Shown here piece by piece: positions 12,667 to 21,268 of a stretch of DNA of 51,229 nucleotides. Every line of letters starts with the position of its first letter. Position 1 is the first letter of the stretch. A program made the translations under genes and the position numbers. Origin of the DNA: a virus. The DNA lies in the IMG/VR virus record IMGVR_UViG_3300007076_000011, positions 1-51,229 of that record. One strand, 5' to 3'. Under the pieces are notes generated by a model that ran no database searches, was not told the DNA's origin, and was given only the letters and a program-made list of their open reading frames with translations.

Positions 12667-14666
12667 CCCCGGAGATCGCCAAGAAGCTGGCTTTCAACTC
12701 CCCTCTGCACAAGCGGCTGGTCAGGGCGATACAGGAGCGGCTCAAGCTGTCCGAGCGGCGGTTCTCCGACCGCTATCGCGCGATGGCTCAGGGGGAGGAG
12801 CTGTTCCAGGCGTACATTCCCGAGCGGGAAGTAGATCGCCTGCGACGGTTGAACAGGGAACAGGCTGGCATTCCTGAATATCGCACGATCGAGTTGCCAT
12901 ATGCATACTCGGTGTTGATGACGAGTCATACGTATTACAGCTCGGTGTTCCTCGCTCGGAATCCGATATTCCAGTACACCGGAAGACACGGAGAGGGCGA
13001 GCAGAACGTCGCTGCGGTAGAAACCCTGATGAACTACCAGATGGTAGTCGGCGCCAACGTGCTGCCGTTGTTCGTCTGGTTGCTGGATCCAGGGAAGTAC
13101 GGCTACTCCGTCGTCGGCCACTACTGGGACGTGGAGACTCTTCGGGTACGCAGGATCATCGAGCAAGCGCCTGAGTTCTTCGGGCAGCCGATTGCAGGAG
13201 CCACTCCGGTGAAGACAGCCGTGGTGGAGGATGTGCCTGGGTATGAAGGAAACAGGCTATACAACGTCAGGCCACAGGATTGGTTCCCTGATCCACGAGT
13301 GGCTCTGGTTCATTTTCAACGAGGTGAATTTTGTGGCCGCTACGTCGAAGTCCCCTGGAATGAAATCTTCGTCGGGAGTCGGGAGAAATCGGGTAACTAT
13401 CGCTATTTCAATTACGACGTCCTGCGGAAGCAGCGCAGCGATCGAGACCATTTCCAGAGCTCTGGTCAACCTTCAAGAGATGAAGGAAGTTCGGCCGTCA
13501 CTACGTTGCCAGGTTCAGCGGGAGTTGCCGAAGGGCTCGATATTCCAGTCGGCTTCATCAAAGGCCACGAGTTCTACCTCAAGCTCTCGCCATCGGACTG
13601 GGGGCTTGGGGACGAAGGGGACCAGGAGATCTGGTTCTTTGATATCAGCACGAATGGTGTCCTCTTCGGAGCTGGACCAGTTGAAGACTATTCGGCCAAG
13701 TTCCCGTTCGACCTCCTGACCGACGAGATCGACGGGTATAGCATCTTCCCTCGCAGCACGCTGGAACGATGCAAGCCGCTCAACGATGTGATGACCTGGC
13801 TGATCAACAGCCACTTCTACAACGTTAGGCAAACCCTCAACAACCAGTTCATCGTCGATCCCTCGATGGTGGTGATGAAGGATGTGGAGAATCCTGAGCC
13901 GGGCAAGATCATCCGGCTGAAGCCCACTGCCTATGGGAAAGACGTCAGGATGGCGCTGTCTCAGCTGCAAACCATGGACGTTACTCGCGGACACGTCGCA
14001 GATTTGCAGCTAGTGATGGATATGGTTCAGCGGATGGTACCAGCAAACGACTCGTTGATGGGTGTGCAGCCGGCCGGAAGCAACAGGACGACGGCCACTC
14101 AGACGCGGACGTCTACGCACTTTGGCACTTCAAGGCTGAAAACTCAGTGCGAGTGGTATTCGACGACTGGATTCAATCCATTGAGCATGAAACTGCTCCA
14201 GCGCACCCAACAGCGCTATGATCAGGCCAAGAAGATGCGGCTGGTAGGAGATCAGTCGCAGTTTAGCACGTCGTTCCTGGACGTGACGCCGGAACTGATT
14301 GCCGGGTTCTACGATTGGGATCCAGTCGACGGCGAGCTTCCTATCGACCGGTTCGCTCAGGCGAATCTGTGGCAGATGATTCTCGGGCAGATGAGAAACT
14401 TTCCTGAGATCATGATGGAGTATGACGTGGCCAAGATCTTCGCATGGGTTGCTCAATTGGGTGGGATCAAGAACCTCGCTCAGTTCAAGTTGACACAAGA
14501 CGATATGATCCGCAGGCAGATGCAGGCCGGCAACCTGGTGCCGATGAGCCAGGCGAATCAAGACATCACTGGCTCGCCCAATCCTCCCATTCCGATCTCT
14601 CGCGCGAAGCCCAAAGGCAATCCGCAAGAGCCGAGGCAGATTCCCAACCTGGGGCCGACAGGATGA
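12663..14666 (+). CDS. Portal (head-tail connector) protein
   Basis: The dodecameric portal through which DNA enters the head. The 667-residue length, position directly after the terminase and pattern ('YYSSVFLARNPIFQYTGRHG', 'FPFDLLTDEIDGYSIFPRST', 'LNDVMTWLINSHFYNVRQTL', 'NNQFIVDPSMVVMKDVENPE') match large podovirus-type portals. The GTG start overlaps the terminase stop (GTGA) with GGAGG upstream. The C-terminal 80 residues are Gln/Pro-rich, as in the barrel/clip extension of such portals. Confidence 0.85.
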   Translation: MTPEIAKKLAFNSPLHKRLVRAIQERLKLSERRFSDRYRAMAQGEELFQAYIPEREVDRLRRLNREQAGIPEYRTIELPYAYSVLMTSHTYYSSVFLARNPIFQYTGRHGEGEQNVAAVETLMNYQMVVGANVLPLFVWLLDPGKYGYSVVGHYWDVETLRVRRIIEQAPEFFGQPIAGATPVKTAVVEDVPGYEGNRLYNVRPQDWFPDPRVALVHFQRGEFCGRYVEVPWNEIFVGSREKSGNYRYFNYDVLRKQRSDRDHFQSSGQPSRDEGSSAVTTLPGSAGVAEGLDIPVGFIKGHEFYLKLSPSDWGLGDEGDQEIWFFDISTNGVLFGAGPVEDYSAKFPFDLLTDEIDGYSIFPRSTLERCKPLNDVMTWLINSHFYNVRQTLNNQFIVDPSMVVMKDVENPEPGKIIRLKPTAYGKDVRMALSQLQTMDVTRGHVADLQLVMDMVQRMVPANDSLMGVQPAGSNRTTATQTRTSTHFGTSRLKTQCEWYSTTGFNPLSMKLLQRTQQRYDQAKKMRLVGDQSQFSTSFLDVTPELIAGFYDWDPVDGELPIDRFAQANLWQMILGQMRNFPEIMMEYDVAKIFAWVAQLGGIKNLAQFKLTQDDMIRRQMQAGNLVPMSQANQDITGSPNPPIPISRAKPKGNPQEPRQIPNLGPTG

Positions 14667-15043
14667 GCGAAAAGCGCGAAGAGCTCGAGGGCCAACTGTC
14701 CGAAATGGCCAGCCTGGCGACCACCTGGAAAAGCTTCATGGAGCATCCAGGATGGGAGCTGTACAACCGAATTCTGCGCGAGCAGATGAACTTGCGGCAG
14801 CAGACAGTGTGTCTCACTCCTATCTCGAGTGAGAATACTGTCTATGCTCAAGAGTACTACAAGGGCGAATTCTCTGGGATTGGAATGGCCCTTGCAATAC
14901 CGCAATCTCAGTACGAGCTTGTGGACCTTAGACGTAAAACCTTAGTCAAGGAATTGGAGATTGAAGATGACGTGGAGTCTGAGATGGCCGCTCGAGAGTC
15001 CGGCAGAGAGTCAAGGATCGGCGGGGACCCCTTCGGGGAATAG
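14663..15043 (+). CDS. Hypothetical head-region protein, 126 aa
   Basis: The start at MSEKREELEGQLSEMASLAT is in an ATGA overlap with the portal gene; the upstream open frame is a shadow. Mostly helical with 'WKSFMEHPGWELYNRILREQ' and 'YKGEFSGIGMALAIPQSQYE'. Short genes between portal and scaffold often encode head accessory proteins. It overlaps the scaffold gene by 77 bases. Confidence 0.65.
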   Translation: MSEKREELEGQLSEMASLATTWKSFMEHPGWELYNRILREQMNLRQQTVCLTPISSENTVYAQEYYKGEFSGIGMALAIPQSQYELVDLRRKTLVKELEIEDDVESEMAARESGRESRIGGDPFGE

Positions 15044-15959
15044 CGGGCCAGCAAGCGACGGTGAAGCTCGACTGCCGGCGGGAAGCGAAGTCCCGACCGA
15101 GCGTCACGACGGGCACGAGGAAAACCTCGAGTCTTCAACTGAAGAGCATGGTGAAGACTGGTCAGCTTTAGCCGAGGAAGGTGCCGAAGATGAAGTGCCG
15201 CAGGAGGGTGAGCAACCACCTGCGCCGAAACCTGCAGCGAAACCCGCGGCCAAGCCGGCGGCGAAGCCAGCTGCAGCAGAGGCCAAACCCGGTGAGGGTG
15301 AGCAGCCCAAGCCTGGCGAAGGCCAGCCTCCGAAACCAAAGGAAGGCGAGCAGCCTCCAGCGAAGAAGGAGCAAGAGACGCCCGAGCAGCAGCAAGCAAG
15401 GGAACGTCAGCAACAAGAAGCGGCAGCGAAGTACACGAAGGACCTCGAGGAGTACTACAAGCTCCCCGACGACCTTGCCGCTAGGCTCGCTACAGAGCCC
15501 GAGGTCGTTCTACCTGTATTGGCAGCCAAGCTTCATCAGGCGGTCGAGAACGGCATGCGTCAGTACATGTTTCAAGCGGTTCCTCAGATGCTACAGCAGT
15601 ACACCGCTGTGCAGACGGCAAACGAGCAGTCGAAGAAGTCGTTCTACGATCGTTGGCCGTCGCTGAAGAATCACGAGAAGCAGGTGCTCGAAGTAGGCCA
15701 GATGTATCGCCAGATGAATCCGCAGGCCACTCCGGAGGACGCTCTCGAACGGATCGGAGCGACGGTTTGCGCCGCCCTGGGGATCCAACCTGACCCGAAG
15801 CCGGGAGGCAGTCCTGTTCCTCGGCAACCGGTAAGGCAACCCTCACGCCAGCCCATGCGGCCGGCAGGAGTTCATGGTTCCCAGCAAGGTGCAGCGCCGC
15901 CTTCGGAAAACGAATGGACTCAAATGGCCGAGCAACTTATCGAAGAGGATAAGGGCTAG
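14967..15959 (+). CDS. Putative scaffolding protein
   Basis: 330 aa, highly charged. After an acidic N-terminus comes a Lys/Pro/Ala repeat array (KPAAKPAAKPAAKPAA) and 'GEGEQPKPGEGQPPKPKEGE', then a helical body 'YTKDLEEYYKLPDDLAARLA' and a Pro/Gln-rich tail ending 'EWTQMAEQLIEEDKG'. This architecture and its place immediately before the capsid gene fit an internal scaffold that guides procapsid assembly. The ATG at 14967 has GGAG seven bases upstream. Confidence 0.7.
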   Translation: MTWSLRWPLESPAESQGSAGTPSGNSGPASDGEARLPAGSEVPTERHDGHEENLESSTEEHGEDWSALAEEGAEDEVPQEGEQPPAPKPAAKPAAKPAAKPAAAEAKPGEGEQPKPGEGQPPKPKEGEQPPAKKEQETPEQQQARERQQQEAAAKYTKDLEEYYKLPDDLAARLATEPEVVLPVLAAKLHQAVENGMRQYMFQAVPQMLQQYTAVQTANEQSKKSFYDRWPSLKNHEKQVLEVGQMYRQMNPQATPEDALERIGATVCAALGIQPDPKPGGSPVPRQPVRQPSRQPMRPAGVHGSQQGAAPPSENEWTQMAEQLIEEDKG

Positions 15960-15977
15960 GTCTAACTGGAGGTAAAC

Positions 15978-17237
15978 ATGAGGTTGTTTCAGAAGTTCCT
16001 GGACCTGTTCGGCCCCTACGGCTATCAGGTTGCAGGGTTCACGGCGGTAGCCGGCCTTCGCGGGACCGGCGACTGGGGTACGGACGAAAGGCCGAAGAAC
16101 TTCCGCGAGATGATCCTGTGGCGGAGGCCGAACGGGAGCGCACCCCTGACGGCATTCCTCTCCAAGACCAGCTCGAAGAAGGTCGACGACCCTGAGTTCG
16201 CCCACTGGGAAGAAGAGCTCAATGCGATCCGCCTGCGAGTCGACGCCACAGGTGCGGCGGCCGGCTCCACTGCGATCGGCGTCGATCAGGGCAATGCGCA
16301 GGACCTGGTCGCCGGCGATGTGCTGCTGGTGGAAGCGGCGATCACGAGCGCCTACACGCACGAGATTCTCGTCGTGTCGAGCATCACCAGCGCCTCGGCC
16401 TTCGTAGCCAAGCGAGGTCAAGCGGGCAGTTCGGCGGCGGGCATCGCTGCGGCGACCTTCCTGACGAAGATCGGCAACGTCTTCGAGGAAGGGAGCCTGT
16501 CGCCGGATGCCAGCACCCGGAACCCGGTGAAGATCTTCAATTACACGCAGATCTTCAAGACCGCCTTCCGGGTTACCGAGACTGCGAAGCTGACGCGCGC
16601 TCGTACCGGGCCGGTGCTGACGAACGACAAGAAGCGGAAGATGTTCGACCACAGCGTCGCGCTCGAGCTCGCCTTCCTGTTCGGCAAGCGGTTCGAGACC
16701 GTCGGGCCTCAAGGCAAGCCGCTCCGCTTCACCGCGGGGTTGCTGCAGCTGCTGAGCCTGTATGCTTCCAGCCGGATCGTGGCGTTCACTACCACGCCGA
16801 CCGAGAGCGCGCTGCTCGATGCCATCTATCCCATCTGGGACTACGCGACCGACGCTGGCGATCAGCGAATCGTCTTCGGCGGGAACGGCGCCCTGAACTC
16901 TCTCAACAAGCTGGCCAAGTCGGCAGCCTCCACGCGCATCAACTACAACGGCGTGGTCAGGGAGTACGGGATGCGGCTCACGAACTGGGTCCTGCCGCAA
17001 GGGGACTTCTTCGTGCGAACCCATCCGCTGTTCAACACTCACGGCAGGTTCACGAACGACCTGCTGATCATCGATCCGAGCTGCCTCGGGTATCGCTACC
17101 TGCGGGATACCAAGGCCCAGAACAACATCCAGGCGAACGACGCCGACGAGGAGAAGGGCCAGTGGCTGACGGAGTGCGGTCTCCAGATGGAGCACGCCAA
17201 GACGATGATGTGGATTCACAACTTCGTGGTGCCGTAA
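15978..17237 (+). CDS. Major capsid protein (DUF5309/SU10-like family)
   Basis: 419 aa behind a strong GGAGG site. Features recalling the SU10/DUF5309 capsid family are 'RPKNFREMILWRRPNGSAPL', 'AFLSKTSSKKVDDPEFAHWE', an inserted beta-rich domain (about residues 85-160, 'AGDVLLVEAAITSAYTHEIL'), and 'FNYTQIFKTAFRVTETAKLT'. The C-terminal 'GFFVRTHPLF'-type strand region ('LPQGDFFVRTHPLFNTHGRF') is typical. Codon use is the most regular of the window, consistent with the most abundant virion protein. Confidence 0.85.
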   Translation: MRLFQKFLDLFGPYGYQVAGFTAVAGLRGTGDWGTDERPKNFREMILWRRPNGSAPLTAFLSKTSSKKVDDPEFAHWEEELNAIRLRVDATGAAAGSTAIGVDQGNAQDLVAGDVLLVEAAITSAYTHEILVVSSITSASAFVAKRGQAGSSAAGIAAATFLTKIGNVFEEGSLSPDASTRNPVKIFNYTQIFKTAFRVTETAKLTRARTGPVLTNDKKRKMFDHSVALELAFLFGKRFETVGPQGKPLRFTAGLLQLLSLYASSRIVAFTTTPTESALLDAIYPIWDYATDAGDQRIVFGGNGALNSLNKLAKSAASTRINYNGVVREYGMRLTNWVLPQGDFFVRTHPLFNTHGRFTNDLLIIDPSCLGYRYLRDTKAQNNIQANDADEEKGQWLTECGLQMEHAKTMMWIHNFVVP

Positions 17238-17257
17238 GCCACGGGAAAGGAGCAGTG

Positions 17258-17314
17258 ATGGCGAAGAAGCGCAAGGGTAGCTCGAAGCGGAAGAACCCGT
17301 TCCCGGGCTACTGA
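17258..17314 (+). CDS. 18-residue basic microprotein behind the capsid gene
   Basis: An ATG 20 bases after the capsid stop, with AAAGGAG upstream, encodes MAKKRKGSSKRKNPFPGY and stops at TGA (17312-17314). Nine of 18 residues are Lys/Arg or Ser, ending in an aromatic/Pro motif. The strong ribosome site and position suggest real expression. It could be a capsid-binding or DNA-packing peptide, but nothing proves it. Confidence 0.5.
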   Translation: MAKKRKGSSKRKNPFPGY

Positions 17315-17323
17315 GCGAAACAA

Positions 17324-17352
17324 GGGCATGTTAATAGCACATTAATGTGCCC
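17324..17352. promoter_or_regulatory. 29-bp palindromic site C, intergenic after capsid
   Basis: The left half is GGGCATGTTAAT and the inverted right half GGGCACATTAAT with a five-base centre, the best-symmetric of the family. It lies between the capsid microprotein and the glycosyltransferase gene in the middle of a co-directional operon with no promoter seen, as expected for a transcription-roadblock or stoperator site. As RNA it could also fold as a hairpin. Confidence 0.75.
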
Positions 17353-17369
17353 TTCTACAGCGAGCTGAT

Positions 17370-18077
17370 ATGAAAGTATTTAGCTTTGAACGGAAGTTGA
17401 ACCTGCTCATAGGCATCCCGAGCGGAGACTTTTGGGTTCGCCACTTCGGCATGAGTCTCTGCAACATGATGGGGTACCTGATGAGTACACCAGTGCCCGG
17501 ATTCCGTGAGCAGCGGATGCAGCCGATGGTGCTCTCAGGGTCCATTTTGAGCCGTGCTCGATCGAAATTGGTCCAGCATGCGCTCAAGGAGAAGTTTACT
17601 CACATTCTCTTCGTGGATACGGACCAGGATTTTCCGCGTGACACAGCACATCGGCTACTTCAACTGGGTAAAGACGTGGTTGGCTGCAATATTGCGATCA
17701 AGCAGGTGCCTTCCAAGCCTACTGCTCGGAGCAAGTCCCCCAACCCCGGAGGAGACGAAGTATTCACCGATCCTGATTCGCCACCGCTCGAGGTGGTTTG
17801 GCGTCTTGGCACAGGAATCATGCTCATCGACGTGCGAGTGTTCGAGAAAATTGGCGCTCGCGTGTTCGCAATTGACTGGAAAGAAGAATTACAAGATTAT
17901 CAGGGTGAAGACTGGTCAATGTGTGAGGCACTTGAGGCTGCTGGATACAAAATCTGGGTCGATCATCGGCTCTCTGACGAGGTCGGGCACTGGGGTCTGT
18001 TCAGATACACACACGAAGTCGTCGGGGAGAAGGTTCTGGTTGAAGACGAGGGGCCAAAGGTCATAGGAGAAGCATGA
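17370..18077 (+). CDS. GT-A-type glycosyltransferase-like protein
   Basis: 235 aa. A metal-binding DxD is present in 'HILFVDTDQDFPRDTAHRLL' (D83-T-D85), followed by 'VVGCNIAIKQVPSKPTARSK', 'VVWRLGTGIMLIDVRVFEKI' and an acceptor-side 'GEDWSMCEALEAAGYKIWVD'. This layout resembles phage GT-A glycosyltransferases. The substrate is unknown; location between capsid and minor head genes suggests modification of virion proteins or of an early host surface target. The ATG has only a weak GAG site, so the preceding palindrome or RNA structure may affect its expression. Confidence 0.75.
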   Translation: MKVFSFERKLNLLIGIPSGDFWVRHFGMSLCNMMGYLMSTPVPGFREQRMQPMVLSGSILSRARSKLVQHALKEKFTHILFVDTDQDFPRDTAHRLLQLGKDVVGCNIAIKQVPSKPTARSKSPNPGGDEVFTDPDSPPLEVVWRLGTGIMLIDVRVFEKIGARVFAIDWKEELQDYQGEDWSMCEALEAAGYKIWVDHRLSDEVGHWGLFRYTHEVVGEKVLVEDEGPKVIGEA

Positions 18078-18475
18078 TGAAGCTCATTTTCGCACTCATT
18101 CTGGCGGTCGCGGCGCTGACGGCGCAAGCCCAGCAGTCGTATCGCGAGATTCTGCTCGTTCCGAGCGCTGCGCAGACGGCCACAGGGACGGGAAATAACA
18201 TAGATACGAACGTCAGCCAGATCGACTACTTCAACGAGGGCGTACTCGTCCTGGTGAACGTGACCGCAGTGAGCGGAACCTCTCCCAGCATGACGTTCTC
18301 GCTCGAGGGGATCGTGAATGGAGTGAATTACACCCTCGGCTCGTGTGCTGCCATCACAGCGGTGAACAAATGTGTGCTATTCGTGACCCAAGTACCGGCT
18401 GTGGTGCGAGGCGCGTGGGTCATCTCGGGCACTACGCCCAGTTTCACCTTCACCGCCACTATCGTGAGGCAGTAA
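18074..18475 (+). CDS. Protein with an N-terminal signal peptide, 133 aa
   Basis: Residues 1-19 form a classic signal sequence (MMKLIFALILAVAALTAQA) with an AQA cleavage site, followed by a Thr/Ser-rich, beta-predicted domain ('FNEGVLVLVNVTAVSGTSPS', 'GVNYTLGSCAAITAVNKCVL', 'GTTPSFTFTATIVRQ'). An exported protein among head genes is unusual. It could be a surface or periplasmic factor, or a virion protein where the segment acts as a membrane anchor. ATG in ATGA overlap with the glycosyltransferase gene. Confidence 0.6.
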   Translation: MMKLIFALILAVAALTAQAQQSYREILLVPSAAQTATGTGNNIDTNVSQIDYFNEGVLVLVNVTAVSGTSPSMTFSLEGIVNGVNYTLGSCAAITAVNKCVLFVTQVPAVVRGAWVISGTTPSFTFTATIVRQ

Positions 18476-18747
18476 TGCCGACGAGCCCAGACAGACCAAT
18501 CACCAGCTCTGCACATATCAACCTGCAGGGCGACCACGTCGGGCTGGTGAACGAGGAAAAGATCCGCGCAGGGTCGAAAGTGCGTATCGTCCTCTACGGA
18601 ACGGTCTCCGAGGTGAGCGAACACGCCGGAGACCCCATGGATCAGGGTGGCGATGGCTCCGCCTCGATCGGGATGGACGTCAGCACGGTGAGGTTGGCCA
18701 GCAATAACGACATTGCCGAGCTGTTTGACGAGGAGCTCGATGGCTGA
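18475..18747 (+). CDS. Hypothetical structural-type protein, 90 aa
   Basis: The start at MPTSPDRPITSSAHINLQGD is in a TAATG overlap with the preceding stop. Beta-rich with 'KVRIVLYGTVSEVSEHAGDP', 'GDGSASIGMDVSTVRLASNN' and an acidic end 'DIAELFDEELDG'. No family recognised. The context suggests a minor virion or assembly protein. Confidence 0.6.
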   Translation: MPTSPDRPITSSAHINLQGDHVGLVNEEKIRAGSKVRIVLYGTVSEVSEHAGDPMDQGGDGSASIGMDVSTVRLASNNDIAELFDEELDG

Positions 18748-19879
18748 TGGTTATCTCGCTGTCGCTACTCGTGCAGGTGAGGCTCGGATCGCGACAGTCA
18801 ACGAAGTCGATCCAGAGTTTGGCACTCTGCAGAAGCCGGAGCTCGCAGACGGGACTGGAGTGGACAGTATGTTGGTGATTTCCACTCGGGCGGGCGAGGC
18901 CAGGTTGGCGACGGAGGTAGTGAACGATCCGGTCTTTGGGTTGGTACATAAACTGAAGGTAGTTGGAGCCGGAGCAGGCGGCTTGCCCGGACCAGCAGGC
19001 CCAACTGGCCCAGCGGGGAGAGATTCTCCCTTTATTCTGTTTGAGGAACCAGAGGAAGCTGATGAGCCGCTCATGCTCAGGGGTGCTGCAGGACCTTCTG
19101 GATCACAAGGGGCTCAAGGACCTCAGGGGATCCAAGGAAATCCAGGACCGCAAGGTCTGGCAGGCCTTACAATCTTACCTGAGCCTCCAGACGAGCCAGC
19201 AGAGCCAACTCTCATTCCAGGGCCTCAAGGGCCTGCAGGACCGCAGGGAATACAGGGGCCGCAAGGCCCAGCTGGGAGTTCTGGAGGTGGAGGTGATAGT
19301 CCTCTAAGTCTTCCATTTCTGGAATTGCCAGAGGAGCATACGGACCTCCCGTATGTAGGGTTCCCAATTCCGCCTGATTGGGATTACCTAGGAGGGTTGA
19401 GGCTCGCAGGAGCGGCAGTAACGACTGGTGTACTGTCAATTCGTCCTCGAGATGAACTTCTCGTCATCGTCTCGGTTGCAGGGTACAGTGGTGGAGATAT
19501 CGCTTCGCTGAGGTTCAACGGAGATGCGGGAGCCAATTACTGGAGCAGATACATCAGTGCGGCGGCTGGTGCAACTACGCTTGTCAACAACCAGAACGTA
19601 AGCCAAACACTTGCGCGTTTGTTCGCCCTGACTACTACTCTCCAGCGGAGCGCTCTTGTAAAGATTAGCAATCCCGCTACGAGGTCGAAGACAGGTGTAG
19701 TCCTCGGACAAACCTCGACAGGAGCCGCAGCTACTGCGGGAGGTATCGAGTTTGGTGGATTCGAGTGGGTGAATACAACGGCTCGGATCAACTCAGTTGA
19801 ACTGCGGACGGCAGGCGGAAGCATTACCCTCAATGCCGGTTCTGGCTTTCAGGTCTACGGAAGGGATTACGGAGGTTAA
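18740..19879 (+). CDS. Collagen-like virion protein, 379 aa
   Basis: After an N-terminal head segment with two ARxGEARxAT-type repeats, residues about 75-190 hold blocks of Gly-X-Y triplets (GLPGPAGPTGPAGRD; GPSGSQGAQGPQGIQGNPG; GPAGPQGIQGPQGPAG), interrupted by acidic loops such as 'ILFEEPEEADEPLML'. The C-terminal 190 residues are a beta-rich domain ('DELLVIVSVAGYSGGDIASL'). Collagen-like stalks in phages form trimeric fibres, so a fibre or decoration role is likely. GGAG precedes the ATG. Confidence 0.75.
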   Translation: MADGYLAVATRAGEARIATVNEVDPEFGTLQKPELADGTGVDSMLVISTRAGEARLATEVVNDPVFGLVHKLKVVGAGAGGLPGPAGPTGPAGRDSPFILFEEPEEADEPLMLRGAAGPSGSQGAQGPQGIQGNPGPQGLAGLTILPEPPDEPAEPTLIPGPQGPAGPQGIQGPQGPAGSSGGGGDSPLSLPFLELPEEHTDLPYVGFPIPPDWDYLGGLRLAGAAVTTGVLSIRPRDELLVIVSVAGYSGGDIASLRFNGDAGANYWSRYISAAAGATTLVNNQNVSQTLARLFALTTTLQRSALVKISNPATRSKTGVVLGQTSTGAAATAGGIEFGGFEWVNTTARINSVELRTAGGSITLNAGSGFQVYGRDYGG

Positions 19880-19881
19880 GC

Positions 19882-20208
19882 ATGGGACGCATTCCAAAGC
19901 GGTTATTCGGTCCAGCGCAATTGACAAACGCTGCTGCAACAAAGTACACAGTGCCAGCGAATCGTCGAGCTATCCTGCGGCACATTAGGATCTCGAATCC
20001 GAGCGGTAACGCGGTGAACCTCACTCTATCAATTGGAGCTGATACGGCTGCGACGAGGATCTTCGATGCGTTCCCTATCGCCGCGAACAGCGAGAAAGAT
20101 CATTTCTGTTACCATGTCCTCGAGGCGACAGAAATTATCCAGGCCTTTGGTAGTACTACTCTCGTTCTGGTCCTCGTAATCAACGGAGACGAGGTGGTGC
20201 TCTCGTGA
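19882..20208 (+). CDS. Small beta-rich virion protein, 108 aa
   Basis: A GGAGG site drives MGRIPKRLFGPAQLTNAAAT and a beta-sandwich-like core: 'YTVPANRRAILRHIRISNPS', 'LTLSIGADTAATRIFDAFPI', 'LVLVLVINGDEVVLS'. This pattern occurs in small proteins near fibre genes that I know only as hypothetical virion proteins. A fibre-tip or head-decoration role is possible. Confidence 0.6.
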   Translation: MGRIPKRLFGPAQLTNAAATKYTVPANRRAILRHIRISNPSGNAVNLTLSIGADTAATRIFDAFPIAANSEKDHFCYHVLEATEIIQAFGSTTLVLVLVINGDEVVLS

Positions 20209-20849
20209 ACGTCAAGAAGTGTCTCGACATCCTCATGCGGCGACTCGGTAATCGCACGTCGCCTGTACTTCGAGCCACCTGTCTGGATGAGATGGCACTG
20301 GTGCAGGCAGAGGAGTTGGAGACCATGGAGGCACTGCCGTGGTTCCTGATCTCGGAGCAGGCGACGACTCTCACAGTGCCCGATGAGCCCAGGATCATTC
20401 TTCCTACCGACTTCATCATGGAAGTCGAGGACGACAACGTGACCCTCCTGCAGGATGATGGCTCTATCGTCGACCTCGAGAAGGTGGGGTACGATGAGGG
20501 GAGGTTGAGAGTCCCTGACGACGCCGAGGCCGGGCCTCCGCAACTGTATTCCATACTCGGAGGCTACATCATCCTGCGGCCTACTCCGGACCTCGAGTAC
20601 ACGTTGAGATATCCCTCGTACTACGGTCGGCAGCCACCGCCTGAGGATACTGAGGACTCGGAAAACCAGTGGTTTAAATGGGTTCCAGGTCTCTTGATCG
20701 CCAAGACTGGGGTAGTCATTGCTGGGGAGATGCTCAAGGATGAAGAGCTCACTCAGCTTTTTGGGGCGCAGCAGCAGCGCGGCATGCAGCGTCTGGAGAA
20801 CATGATTACTGCCCGCGAGGAAGCTAACCGCTCGAGGAGAATGGGCTAA
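20205..20849 (+). CDS. Putative head-tail adaptor protein
   Basis: 214 aa with a GTG start (GTGA overlap). It begins with a helix 'CLDILMRRLGNRTSPVLRAT' and 'DEMALVQAEELETMEALPWF' and includes the 'IILPTDFIMEVEDDNVTLL' and 'LYSILGGYIILRPTPDLEYT' strands, then a C-terminal helical hairpin. The order and size match adaptors of the P22 gp4 / T7 gp11 kind that sit below the portal. The call is based on pattern and location. Confidence 0.6.
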   Translation: MNVKKCLDILMRRLGNRTSPVLRATCLDEMALVQAEELETMEALPWFLISEQATTLTVPDEPRIILPTDFIMEVEDDNVTLLQDDGSIVDLEKVGYDEGRLRVPDDAEAGPPQLYSILGGYIILRPTPDLEYTLRYPSYYGRQPPPEDTEDSENQWFKWVPGLLIAKTGVVIAGEMLKDEELTQLFGAQQQRGMQRLENMITAREEANRSRRMG

Positions 20850-21268
20850 TGGCAGCGTTTAACAAGTTCAACTCTTTCGTCGAGGCGCGAGGGCGGAAGG
20901 TTCACAACCTGCACACGGACGTCTTGAAGGCTATGCTCACTAACGTGGCGCCAGTGGCAGGGAACTCGGTCAAGGCGGATATAGTCGAGATCGCGGCCGG
21001 GAATGGCTATGTTGCCGGCGGAGTCGCTATCGCGAACACGAGCTATTCGCAAGTGGCAGGGGTTGCCAAACTGCTGGGTGATGATCCAGTCATCACGGCT
21101 GTCGGAGGGTCAATCGGACCGGCCAGGTATGTCGTGCTCTATAACGATACGGCTCTTAACGACGAGCTCATCGGCTGGTGGGACTATAGTAGCGCATTCA
21201 CGCTGAACGTGAACGAAGCGCTGACGGTCGACTTCAGCCAAGCGACAGGTATCCTGCAAGATAGCTAA
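20849..21268 (+). CDS. Hypothetical virion protein, 139 aa
   Basis: Starts MAAFNKFNSFVEARGRKVHN and continues beta-rich: 'AAGNGYVAGGVAIANTSYSQ', 'GSIGPARYVVLYNDTALNDE', 'LIGWWDYSSAFTLNVNEALT'. Proteins with this 'lk..L.n..p....t.a...ei..gnGY' pattern occur between adaptor and tail genes in several phages. Exact role unknown, probably structural. Confidence 0.65.
   Translation: MAAFNKFNSFVEARGRKVHNLHTDVLKAMLTNVAPVAGNSVKADIVEIAAGNGYVAGGVAIANTSYSQVAGVAKLLGDDPVITAVGGSIGPARYVVLYNDTALNDELIGWWDYSSAFTLNVNEALTVDFSQATGILQDS

Noticed and set aside
15843-17219. 458-aa open frame on the minus strand opposite the capsid gene
   Set aside because: It lies entirely antisense to a clear capsid gene with strong ribosome site. 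The protein is Arg/Leu/Val-rich shadow sequence without domain pattern.
17324-17352. Palindrome C as a rho-independent terminator of the capsid transcript
   Set aside because: The following bases (CCTTCTAC) lack a T run, and the same sequence recurs at four other non-terminal locations, so an operator reading is preferred.
19920-19949. TTGACA with a TACACA-like -10 inside the 19882-20208 gene
   Set aside because: It is within coding sequence downstream of a strong ribosome site, and nothing suggests a new transcription unit starts there.
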